Source: Chelativorans salis (GTDB taxonomy: Bacteria > Pseudomonadota > Alphaproteobacteria > Rhizobiales > Rhizobiaceae). From it: a stretch of DNA of 64,000 nucleotides. A model generated the notes under the pieces. That model had not been told where the DNA came from. It ran no database searches and was given only the letters and a program-made list of their open reading frames with translations. Of the stretch, positions 38,385 to 47,487 are shown one piece after another. The translations under genes were made by a program, and so were the position numbers. The DNA lies in the NCBI RefSeq assembly GCF_025336525.1, contig NZ_JAOCZP010000001.1:1116001-1180000 (forward strand), in the 5' to 3' direction. Within the stretch, counting starts at the first letter, position 1; each line of letters starts with the position of its first letter.

Positions 38385-39860
38385 GTGCGTCTGTTTACCG
38401 CTGCGCTGGCAACCGAGACGAACACGTTTTCGCCCATCTGCATCGACCGCCGGGCCTTCGAGGCCTCGCTTTACGCGCCGCCGGGAAAACACCCGCCGAC
38501 GCCGACGCTGTGCACGGCGCCGATCACTGTCGGGCGCAAGGTGGCGGCCGCGAAGGGATGGGAGCTAATCGAGGGGACGGCTGCCTGGGCGGATCCTGCC
38601 GGGCTCATCAACCGAGAGACTTATGAGGAGCTGCGGGACGAAATCTTGGCGCAGCTCAAGGCGGCGATGCCGGTGGACGGCGTGGTGATGGGATTGCACG
38701 GCGCCATGGTCGCAAACGGCTACGATGATCCGGAGGGGGACCTTCTGGCGCGCGTCCGCGAGATCATCGGGCCGGACGTGCTTTTGTGCGCCGAGCTCGA
38801 CCCGCACAGTCATCTGACGGCGAAGCGCGTGGGGCTTGCAGACTTCTTCGTCGCCTTCAAGGAATTTCCGCACACGGATTTTGTCGAGCGGGCGGAGGAC
38901 CTGTGGCGGATTGCTGTCGACGCCCTGGAGGGGCGGGTGAAGCCGGCCATGTCTGTCTTCGACTGCCGCATGATCGACGTCTTCCCCACCTCGCGTGAGC
39001 CGATGCGCTCCTTCGTCGACAAGCTGAGGGCGATCGAGGCGTCGGATCCCGACGTGCTGTCGCTGTCGGTCATCCACGGCTTCATGGCCGGTGATGTGCC
39101 GGAGATGGGCACCAAGATCATCTGCGTTACCGATGACAAGGCTCAGAAGGGCGAGCGGCTGGCGCGGGAGCTGGGCATGGAACTCTTTGCCAAGCGGGGC
39201 TCGTTCCTGATGCCGCAGGTGGACGAGAAGCAGGCGGTAGACGAGGCACTTCGAGCGGCGGACGGTCCGGTCGTCGTTGCCGACATGTGGGACAATCCCG
39301 GCGGCGGCACGGCGGGGGATGCGACGATTATCCTGGCGGAATTGCTTCGCCGCGGTGTGACGAATGCCGCCGTCGGCACCATATGGGATCCGATTGCCGT
39401 GCAGATCTGCATGGCGGCGGGCGAAGGAGCGGAGATCCCGCTGCGCTTCGGGGCGAAATCGGCGCTCGGCACAGGCAATCCCGTCGACGGGCATGTGGAG
39501 ATCGTGCGGCTGGTGCGGGACGCCGAGATGCGCTTCGGGGAGAGCTTCGCGCCGTTCGGCGATGCGGCGCATATCCGGATCGACGGTGTTGACGTGATTC
39601 TGAACACGACGCGGGCGCAGAGCTTCGATCCGAGCCTGTTCGAAGTGATGGGGATCGACCCGAAGCAGCAGAAAATCCTGGTGATCAAGTCGACCAACCA
39701 TTTCTACAGCTCGTTTTCCAAGATCGCCTCGAAAATCATCTATTGCGCCGCCGGCACGCCCTACCCTAACAATCCCGCCAAGACGGCTTATCGCAGGGCA
39801 CGGCGGGACATCTGGCCGATGATCCAGGACCCGCATGGGCAGGAGACGGTATCGGCATGA
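38385..39860 (+). CDS. M81 family (MlrC-like) metallopeptidase, second of two
   Basis: 491 residues. Family marks are the start MRLFTAALATETNTFSP, VMGLHGAMVANGYDDPEGD, AELDPHSHLT, VVVADMWDNPGGGTAGD, and the C-terminal IKSTNHFYSSFSKIA. It is only distantly similar to the first M81 protein of this window (conserved HGAM, Asp-rich and NPGGG/NPTGGG segments). The start is GTG with AGGAAAGG about 10 nt upstream. Its last codons overlap the next gene by 4 bp (ATGA), so the M81 protein and the PLP enzyme are translationally coupled and probably act in one pathway. Confidence 0.88.
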   Translation: MRLFTAALATETNTFSPICIDRRAFEASLYAPPGKHPPTPTLCTAPITVGRKVAAAKGWELIEGTAAWADPAGLINRETYEELRDEILAQLKAAMPVDGVVMGLHGAMVANGYDDPEGDLLARVREIIGPDVLLCAELDPHSHLTAKRVGLADFFVAFKEFPHTDFVERAEDLWRIAVDALEGRVKPAMSVFDCRMIDVFPTSREPMRSFVDKLRAIEASDPDVLSLSVIHGFMAGDVPEMGTKIICVTDDKAQKGERLARELGMELFAKRGSFLMPQVDEKQAVDEALRAADGPVVVADMWDNPGGGTAGDATIILAELLRRGVTNAAVGTIWDPIAVQICMAAGEGAEIPLRFGAKSALGTGNPVDGHVEIVRLVRDAEMRFGESFAPFGDAAHIRIDGVDVILNTTRAQSFDPSLFEVMGIDPKQQKILVIKSTNHFYSSFSKIASKIIYCAAGTPYPNNPAKTAYRRARRDIWPMIQDPHGQETVSA

Positions 39861-40945
39861 ATCCATCAAGGCCGGGAGGCGGCGATCCGGTGTCGGCGCT
39901 TTCGACACCGGTGCCGGTGATTGACGAAGATGTCGTTGCCGGCAACATCGCGCGCGTGCAGGCCTATATGGACGAGCACGGCATCGCATTTCGCCCGCAC
40001 ATCAAGACGCACAAGATCGTCGCCATGGCGGAGACGCAGCGGGCGGCGGGGGCGAAGGGCATCAACTGCCAGAAGGTCACCGAGGCGGAGGTGTTCGCCG
40101 CGGCCGGCTTCGGCGATATCCTGATTACCTACAACATCCTGGGTGCGGAGAAACTCCACCGGCTCAGGGCGCTCAACGGCCGTCTCGAGGCGTTGAAGGT
40201 GACGGCCGACAGCGCAGTTACGGTCGACGGGCTGGCGCAGGCTTTTGCCGCGGACCGGCCGCTGACGGTGCTGGTCGAGTGCGACACGGGCGGCGGGCGC
40301 TGCGGCGTGCAGGCGCCGGAGGAGGCTGTTGTCCTTGCAAGACGGATCACCGGCAGTGCGGGGCTTCGCTTCGGCGGTCTGATGACCTATCCCAAGCCAG
40401 GCAGCGCGGCGGCGGTGGAGGCGTGGCTCTCGCAGGCGTTGGAGCTGCTGGAAAAGGAGGGCATCCCCTGCCCGACGGTCAGCAACGGCGGAACGCCGAG
40501 CCTGTTCGAGGCGCACATGGTGCCCTCGGCCACCGAGCATCGGGCAGGCACTTATGTCTACAACGACCGGGCGATGGTGCGGGCCGGGCACTGCACCTTC
40601 GACGAATGCGCCATGCACATCCTCGCCACCGTGATCTCGAGGCCAACGGAGGACCGGGCGGTGATCGACGCGGGGTCGAAGGCACTGACCTCCGATCTCC
40701 TTGGCTTCTCCGATTTCGGGCATATCGTGGACTATCCGGAGGCCGTCATTTCCGGGCTTTCGGAGGAGCATGGCGTCGTGGATCTTTCGCGGTGTGCCGG
40801 CCGGCGGCCGGAGATCGGGGAAAAGATCCGCATCGTGCCGAACCATACCTGCGTGGTCTCCAACCTCTTTGACGAGATGGTCTTCCACCGGGGCGGGCGC
40901 GTGACACGTGTGGAGGCGGTCGCGGCGCGCGGGATGGTCTGGTAG
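39857..40945 (+). CDS. fold-III PLP enzyme: D-threonine aldolase / D-serine dehydratase (DSD1)-like
   Basis: 362 residues with an alanine-racemase-type barrel. The PLP Lys is K50 in FRPHIKTHK, and the metal site His330/Cys332 lies in PNHTCVVSN, the arrangement found in D-threonine aldolase and metal-dependent D-serine or D-3-hydroxyaspartate dehydratases. The reaction is retro-aldol or dehydration of a beta-hydroxy-D-amino acid; which one cannot be decided from sequence. It is coupled to the second M81 gene (4-bp overlap). RidA in the same island would fit a dehydratase. Confidence 0.88.
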   Translation: MNPSRPGGGDPVSALSTPVPVIDEDVVAGNIARVQAYMDEHGIAFRPHIKTHKIVAMAETQRAAGAKGINCQKVTEAEVFAAAGFGDILITYNILGAEKLHRLRALNGRLEALKVTADSAVTVDGLAQAFAADRPLTVLVECDTGGGRCGVQAPEEAVVLARRITGSAGLRFGGLMTYPKPGSAAAVEAWLSQALELLEKEGIPCPTVSNGGTPSLFEAHMVPSATEHRAGTYVYNDRAMVRAGHCTFDECAMHILATVISRPTEDRAVIDAGSKALTSDLLGFSDFGHIVDYPEAVISGLSEEHGVVDLSRCAGRRPEIGEKIRIVPNHTCVVSNLFDEMVFHRGGRVTRVEAVAARGMVW

Positions 40946-41683
40946 GCGGCGCGTTTGCTCCACGCCTATCCGTTGCCGCGCGGGGTTCCCGCCGGGCTAT
41001 GTCAAAGAACGTGGGAAGCGGGGCGCGTTGTCCGTGCCACTCAATTTATTTTTAAGGCGCGTCCAACGCGCCCCGCCGGAGTCTGTCCCGACAGTCGGCC
41101 GATCACTCGGGCTTCCCGTTCTTCCCGGCTGCACCCGATTGGGGGGCTTTGCCGGGCCGGACGAGAAACCTGTAGCGGCTTCTCCGCAATGCCGGCAACG
41201 CAGGCTGTCGCCCAGCGCTCCCGGCACCGCCGGCCTGTCGCGGGCCCTCAGGCCTCCGGGTACCGAGCCCGAAGGGGGAGGTCTCCGCCGCTCTCCCGAA
41301 CACCCGGTGCGCATCCGGTTCCCGTAAGAGCGATGGGGAGGATTTTAAGGGCAGGCTGAGGAGGGGGGCGTATTTTCCTGCGAAAAAAGCTGGAGAAATC
41401 TTTCCGCAGCGAGGGAAAACAATGGGTTGGCGAGACAGGAAAGGTCATTTGGCCATGGATTTATCCCCGCGCGCGCGTCATCCCGGAAGTCGGAGCGAAG
41501 CGGAGACTGTCCGGGACCCATTCCGAAAGGTGGGCGAGTCACGGAATGGGTCCCGGACAAGCCTTCGGCTTTCCGGGATGACGCACGCGCGTGGGGGTGG
41601 GTAACGCGCGCGCGTGGGGGGCACGCAATACGCGCATGTCGTCGCTCGGCCGGGATGACGCGCGCGGGTGGGGTTGGCGCCGA
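40946..41683. other. 738-bp intergenic region with competing hairpins and a dispersed palindrome
   Basis: No credible gene was found; several overlapping frames exist but have no ribosome site or family likeness. At 41018-41076 a 13-bp stem (41018-41030 with 41064-41076) competes with a 7-bp hairpin GGCGCGT-CCA-ACGCGCC (41056-41072). The first may end the preceding operon. The right part holds the CGTCATCCCGG palindrome described separately. Confidence 0.5.
41470..41586. repeat. palindromic repeat of CGTCATCCCGG type
   Basis: Left arm 41473-41525 starts GCGCGTCATCCCGGA and contains CCGGGACCCATTCCG. The right arm 41542-41586 is close to its reverse complement and ends TTCCGGGATGACGC. A partial extra arm (CCGGGATGACGCGCGC) lies at 41650-41665. 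This type of palindrome is common between genes in alphaproteobacterial genomes (from memory). Confidence 0.8.
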
Positions 41684-42817
<1,134 letters not shown>

Positions 42818-42952
42818 GGCGCCTCACTTATCACCGGCGAGAAGCCGCGGCCCTGGGGCGCGACAGCGACGGTGTTGTCTCGATTGCGCGACTTTCGCTT
42901 TCATACTTGCCCATCCCGCTCCGAAGTCCAAGGGCGGGAAAGTCTAAGGAGC

Positions 42953-42976
42953 GGGGAAGCCGCGAACGGCTTCCCC
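42953..42976 (-). terminator. stem-loop after the sugar-binding protein gene
   Basis: Perfect 10-bp stem GGGGAAGCCG/CGGCTTCCCC with a 4-nt loop, 18 nt past the binding-protein stop codon on the transcribed strand. There is no U-tract, so it probably stabilises the binding-protein mRNA or attenuates transcription into the ATPase gene. Confidence 0.7.
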
Positions 42977-42993
42977 TTCCCGGAGGGGACCGC

Positions 42994-44217
42994 CTATTTG
43001 TAGGCGTCGATTTCCTCGGCGGTGTCCTTCAGCGCGTCTTCCGGCGACTTGTTGCCCGTGACGACGGCCTGGACCATGTCGATCATGGCGTTCTGGAAGG
43101 CCTTATAGTCGGTGAAGAGCGGCTCGGGTCCACCATGGGAGATGCCATCGAGGAAGGGGCCCCAGGTCGGATCCTCCGCGACCATCTCCTCGACGCCGGC
43201 GACCGGGCGCAGCGGCGTCAGGCCATGGGTCTTCTCATAGAAAAACTGGTGCTCCGGATTGGTAAGCCATTTGGCGAGGTCGATGGCCTGCTCCTCATAG
43301 CCGGTGCCTTTGAAGACAGCGAGGCTGTCGGTGATGAGAAGCGTACCAGGGCCTTCGGCCTGCGGGCCGAGCGGCAGGGGAGCGACATCCCAGTTGAGGC
43401 CTTCATCGAGGCGCACGCGCACCCACGGGCCCTGCTGGATCATGGCCACCTTGGAATCGTTGAAGAGCGCAGTGAGGTCGTCCTGCTCATAGGCCGTCGG
43501 TCCCTCCTGGGCTACGTCGACCATCTTGCCGTACCAGGTGAGCGCCTCCAGGTTCTGCGGGCTGTCGAGGACGATCTCGTCGTTCTCGTCGGTCACCTTG
43601 CCGTTGTTGGTGTACACCCAGTGCAGGTACTGGTGCATGGTGTTGTCGAAGGTCTTGGCGGACAGACCGTAGCCGGCCGCGGCCGTCTTCTCAGTGATCG
43701 TCGCGGCCATGTCATAGAGTTCCTGCCAGGTCTTCGGCGGGGTCTCGGGATCGAGGCCGGCTTCTTCGAACAGGTCTTTGTTCCAGTAGAGTGCCTTGGT
43801 GGAGAAGGCGACGGGAACGCCCCACTGGGTACCGTCATAGGTGACGGTGGAGACGATGTTGGGGTAGTAGGAGGCCTTTTCCTCCTCGCTCATCGGGACC
43901 GGCACGATGAGGTCGTTCTCGGCGAACTGCTTGAGCGTGCGCGAGCCGACATAGGCAAGGCCCACCGGCGTGCCGGCGGCGGCAAGCGTGGTGATCTTCT
44001 CCTGGCACTGCGACCAGCCGATGATTTCCACATCGACCTTGTATCCTGGATTGTTCTCCTCCCATTCCTTGATGAAGCCGTCATAGCCCTCGGCGAGCGC
44101 GTCGCCGCACTGGATCATGGTGACGGTGGTCTCGTCCTGCGCCATCGCCATGGGCGCCATCGTCGTCGTCGCCAAAAGGGCGAGCGTGGCCGTGCCGAGA
44201 AGTGTTGTCCTGGTCAT
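42994..44217 (-). CDS. sugar ABC transporter substrate-binding protein (family 1)
   Basis: 407-residue periplasmic protein with a signal peptide (about 1-27, MTRTTLL to MAMAQ). Mature features of SBP_bac_1 proteins include EWEENNPGYKVDVEIIGW, PVAFSTKALYWNKDLFEEAG, PKTWQELYDMA and the aromatic-rich C-terminal half. ATG 44217 has AAGGGA 7 nt upstream. The ligand is unknown; with GH20 in the island an N-acetylhexosamine oligosaccharide or related glycoside is an attractive guess. Confidence 0.92.
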   Translation of the reverse strand: MTRTTLLGTATLALLATTTMAPMAMAQDETTVTMIQCGDALAEGYDGFIKEWEENNPGYKVDVEIIGWSQCQEKITTLAAAGTPVGLAYVGSRTLKQFAENDLIVPVPMSEEEKASYYPNIVSTVTYDGTQWGVPVAFSTKALYWNKDLFEEAGLDPETPPKTWQELYDMAATITEKTAAAGYGLSAKTFDNTMHQYLHWVYTNNGKVTDENDEIVLDSPQNLEALTWYGKMVDVAQEGPTAYEQDDLTALFNDSKVAMIQQGPWVRVRLDEGLNWDVAPLPLGPQAEGPGTLLITDSLAVFKGTGYEEQAIDLAKWLTNPEHQFFYEKTHGLTPLRPVAGVEEMVAEDPTWGPFLDGISHGGPEPLFTDYKAFQNAMIDMVQAVVTGNKSPEDALKDTAEEIDAYK

Positions 44218-44328
44218 GTCTGTTCCCTTTCTTGTTTTACCCAAGTGCTGGAGGCTTTCGGCGGTTTTCCATCTCCTCTCCCGCGTTCGGCCCGTCTGCC
44301 GCGCGGGCCCTTCCCGCGCGGCCGATTC

Positions 44329-45186
44329 TCACGTTTTCAAGGCGCCGGCGGTCATTCCGGCCACCAGGTAGCGCTGCAGGTAGATGAAGACGACGAACAC
44401 CGGCAGGACGCCGAGGAAGCTCGCCGCCATCAGCTCGTTCCAGATGACATCCTGGCGGCCGAAGAAGGCATAGAGGCCGACCGGCAGCGGCATGTACTCC
44501 GTCTTCGAGTTGAAGGTGAGCGCATAAATGAACTGCTGCGCATAGATGGTCAGGAAGGCATAGATCGCCACAACGGAAATGCCCGGCATGGCGAGCGGCA
44601 GGATGACGCGGCGGAATGTGTAGAAGCGGCTGGCGCCGTCGGCGAGCGCGGCCTCCTCCAGTTCCTGCGGGATGCGCAGCATGTAGGTGCGCAAGAGCCA
44701 GATGCCGGTGGGGATGACGAAGGCCACGCCAGGCACGATCATGGCGAAATAGGTGTTGAGCAGGCCGAAGCTGCGCATCAGGCGGTAGAGCGGGATGAGA
44801 AGCACGGCGCCGGAGAACATGTTGACCGCCAGGAAGGCGCCGAGCAGCGGGCCGCGGCCGCGGAAATCGAAACGGGCGAAGGCGTAGGCTGCGGGCGTGA
44901 TGAGGATGACGCCGATGATTGTGCCGACCGTGGAGATGAGGATCGAGTTGAAGATGTAGCGGCCAAGCAGCGGCACGCGCTCCCACATGGTGAAATAGGC
45001 GTCGAAGGAAGCGTTCTGCGGCCAGAATTTGTAGGGCGAGGAGAACAGGTAGGTGAGCGGCTTCAGGGATACGAGGAAGCCCTCGACGAAGGGAGCGAGC
45101 ACGAAAGTGAGGAAAAGCAAAACACCGGCATAGATGCCGATCACCTCGTACCAGCGGTAACGGTCGATCATGGCGTTCGATTTCAT
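44329..45186 (-). CDS. sugar ABC transporter permease, UgpE/MalG type
   Basis: 285-residue inner-membrane permease with six spans and the EAA loop RIPQELEEAALADGASRF (residues 171-188). ATG 45186 overlaps the stop of the preceding permease gene (ATGA). It pairs with the MalF-type permease. Confidence 0.93.
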   Translation of the reverse strand: MKSNAMIDRYRWYEVIGIYAGVLLFLTFVLAPFVEGFLVSLKPLTYLFSSPYKFWPQNASFDAYFTMWERVPLLGRYIFNSILISTVGTIIGVILITPAAYAFARFDFRGRGPLLGAFLAVNMFSGAVLLIPLYRLMRSFGLLNTYFAMIVPGVAFVIPTGIWLLRTYMLRIPQELEEAALADGASRFYTFRRVILPLAMPGISVVAIYAFLTIYAQQFIYALTFNSKTEYMPLPVGLYAFFGRQDVIWNELMAASFLGVLPVFVVFIYLQRYLVAGMTAGALKT

Positions 45187-46067
45187 CGCATGGTCGCTCC
45201 CGAATAACGGCTGATGAGCCGGAAATAGGCGTAGCAGAAGACCGACAGGAAGATGCAGATCAGCACCGCACGGGCGGCTCCCTCGCCGAATTTGTAGGAG
45301 CCGATGGCCGTGCGGTAGGTGTCGATAATCATCGTCGTCGTCTGGCCGCTCGGCCCGCCCTGGGTGAGGATCCAGATGATGTCGAAGGAATTGAAGGTCG
45401 AGATCAGCGAGATGATCGACATCGTGATCAGCGCCGGCACGATGAGTGGCAGGGTGATGCGGCGGAAGCGGTAGAAGCGCCCTGCCCCGTCGGCCCAGGC
45501 GGCCTCGTAGAGGTCCCTTGGGATCGACTGGATGGCGGCGAGCAGATAGATCGTGACCATCGGCACGCCGATCCACACGTCGGTGATGATGGTGGCCCAG
45601 AAGGCGGTGGTGCCGTAGGCGAGGAAAGGCATCGGACCGTCGATCACGCCGAAGCGCTGCAGGAGGCCGGAGATCATGCCGAACTGGCCGTTGTACATCC
45701 AGCCCCACATGAAGATGCCGATGGCCATGGGCACGATCCAGGGCGGCATGGTGAGCACGCGGAACATGGTGCGGCCGGGCACGGCGGCGTTGAGCATGAC
45801 GGCGCCGAAGGTGCCGATCACCATCTTCAGACCGACGGAGAAGAACGTCCACACGAGGGTGCGGACGATAACGTCCGAAAAGCCGCGCTTGAAAATGTTG
45901 CGGTAGTTGTCGAAGCCGATCCAGTCGTAGGTCTGCCTGAGCGAGGCGTTGGTGAAGGAGAGATTGATCGTGTCGGCAAGAGGGTAGGCGACGATCACAA
46001 GCACATAGAGAAGCGCCGGCACGAGCAGGAGCCAGGCGAAGACTACGGCGCTTTGTCTGATCGTCAT
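45183..46067 (-). CDS. sugar ABC transporter permease, UgpA/MalF type
   Basis: 294-residue inner-membrane permease with six spans. Its EAA loop is SIPRDLYEAAWADGAGRF, and WIGFDNYRNIF near residue 55 is typical of this type. ATG 46067 has GAGGGTG upstream; the frame is open further into the dehydrogenase gene, which is not meaningful. The gap to the Gfo/Idh gene is 10 bp. Confidence 0.93.
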   Translation of the reverse strand: MTIRQSAVVFAWLLLVPALLYVLVIVAYPLADTINLSFTNASLRQTYDWIGFDNYRNIFKRGFSDVIVRTLVWTFFSVGLKMVIGTFGAVMLNAAVPGRTMFRVLTMPPWIVPMAIGIFMWGWMYNGQFGMISGLLQRFGVIDGPMPFLAYGTTAFWATIITDVWIGVPMVTIYLLAAIQSIPRDLYEAAWADGAGRFYRFRRITLPLIVPALITMSIISLISTFNSFDIIWILTQGGPSGQTTTMIIDTYRTAIGSYKFGEGAARAVLICIFLSVFCYAYFRLISRYSGATMR

Positions 46068-46077
46068 TACCGCACCC

Positions 46078-47241
46078 TCACGCTGCCCGCGGCGGCCTGA
46101 GCGCCTCGTCGAAACGATCCCAGAAGGGGCGCAGGTCGATAACGGACTTCGTGCGCCGGGCCTCGTCCATGGCAAGGGCGAGGATGCCCGCCTCCATCGC
46201 ATCGAGGGCGGAAACGGGCAAGGAAGCGCCCGTCTTCACATGGGCGATGATGTCGGCCGCCATCTGCTCGTCGGCGCCGTAGTGCTGGGAGAGCGCGGTT
46301 CGCGCGGCGTATTTCTCGGCCACCAGCTTCTCGCCGGTGCGGGCGTCGTGGATGTCGAGGAAGCCGCGGATGAAGTCGCCCTCGGCCATGCCCCTCGAGC
46401 CGATGATGCAGAAGCGGCGGAACTGGTCCGGCACGTTCAGATTGGTGTGGAAGGCCATGGAGGCGCCGTTCGCATATTCGACGATGGCCGTCTGGAAGTC
46501 GATGATAGTGGCGTCGCTGTCGAAGACCTTGTCGCTACCGAGCCAGCCGCTCGGCTTGCGGTGGTAGAGGGAGAGATCGTTGACGCCTTCGTTGGCGGGG
46601 GAGTTTTTCGGTATGAAGCTCTTGCGGCCGCCGAAGCTTGCCACGCGCTCCGGCCGGGCGCCGACGACGGCGTTGTAGAGGTCGAGGTCGTGGCAGCACT
46701 TCTCCAGCATGAAGCTGCCGGCATATTGCTCATAGCGACGCCAGTCGCGCATGAAGAAAGCGCCGTGCTCGGGCTCTATATGTTCGGATGCCTCGATGGA
46801 GACGATCTCGCCGAGGACGCCTTGGTCGCGGGCGGCGATGACGCGCCGGAAATGAGGCGAGTAGCGCAGGACGAGCCCGACCATCAGCCGCTCGTGCCCG
46901 TAGCGGGCAAGCAGGCCTGCGAGCTCGTAGGTCTGCTCGATGGTGGCGACGACGGGCTTTTCGCAGAACAGCTTGAGGCCGGTGCCGAGCCCGAAGCGGA
47001 TGTGCTCCAGATGCATATGGTTGGGCGAGCCGATCATCAGGAGATCGAGCTTTTCGGCCGCTACCAACTCCTCGGGCGTGGCGTAGGCCTTGCCGGCGGA
47101 GATGCCGTTTTCCTTCAGGGTGGCGAGGCCGGCAGGGGCGGGATCGACATAGCCTGCTATCTCGAAATCGTCGTCGAGGGCGCTGAAGACATGCCCCAGA
47201 TAGCCGAGACGAAACCCTAACCCGACAATTCCAACTCTCAT
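46078..47241 (-). CDS. Gfo/Idh/MocA family oxidoreductase
   Basis: 387-residue NAD(P)-dependent sugar-type dehydrogenase. It shows a Rossmann start VGIVGLGFRLGYLG and the family signature CEKPV near residue 93, followed by the C-terminal alpha/beta domain with ASEHIEPEHGAFFMRDWRR and the HDLDLYNAV segment (catalytic His of the family). It is the first gene of the leftward transporter unit, and it is likely the first oxidation step of the imported sugar or a redox epimerisation. Confidence 0.92.
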   Translation of the reverse strand: MRVGIVGLGFRLGYLGHVFSALDDDFEIAGYVDPAPAGLATLKENGISAGKAYATPEELVAAEKLDLLMIGSPNHMHLEHIRFGLGTGLKLFCEKPVVATIEQTYELAGLLARYGHERLMVGLVLRYSPHFRRVIAARDQGVLGEIVSIEASEHIEPEHGAFFMRDWRRYEQYAGSFMLEKCCHDLDLYNAVVGARPERVASFGGRKSFIPKNSPANEGVNDLSLYHRKPSGWLGSDKVFDSDATIIDFQTAIVEYANGASMAFHTNLNVPDQFRRFCIIGSRGMAEGDFIRGFLDIHDARTGEKLVAEKYAARTALSQHYGADEQMAADIIAHVKTGASLPVSALDAMEAGILALAMDEARRTKSVIDLRPFWDRFDEALRPPRAA

Positions 47242-47487
47242 ATTTGGCAGGCCCCTGGAAGCGGAGGACGGCGTAATTTATTTTCTTACGTTGTGATATA
47301 TTTTTGGGCCCGTCAACGTTTCCCAGCATTTTTTTGGGCGCATGTGAAATTCATTTTCAACTGGCCTGCAATGGCGGGTTGCTGCGGTCGGACCGTGCAG
47401 AGATAGCATATGCCCCAGACAGAGCGAAGGCCCGCACCGTTGGTGTCGGTCGGGGCCTTCGTAGCGTCTAGTTGTAGATGGCGGCGG
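47242..47487. promoter_or_regulatory. promoter region of the Gfo/Idh-ABC unit and nhaC terminator
   Basis: AT-rich near the Gfo/Idh gene. TGAAA-TTCAT-TTTCA (47345-47359) is a perfect 5-bp-arm inverted repeat and an operator candidate of the GAAA-TTTC kind bound by some RpiR proteins. TTGACG on the minus strand (complement of 47311-47316) is a possible -35 box. Confidence 0.4.
47425..47461 (-). terminator. putative terminator of nhaC
   Basis: CGAAGGCCC (47425-47433) pairs with GGGCCTTCG (47453-47461), with further partial pairing in the 19-nt loop (CACC/GGT). It lies 27 nt beyond the nhaC stop codon. The T-run is poor, so it is a moderate candidate. Confidence 0.45.

Noticed and set aside
40908-41600. 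Frames in the gap after the PLP enzyme gene
   Set aside because: They run through hairpins and the palindromic repeat; no start signals or homology recognised.
42907-45207. 766-codon plus-strand frame opposite the sugar-binding protein and permease genes
   Set aside because: Antisense shadow; the minus strand encodes complete transporter proteins.
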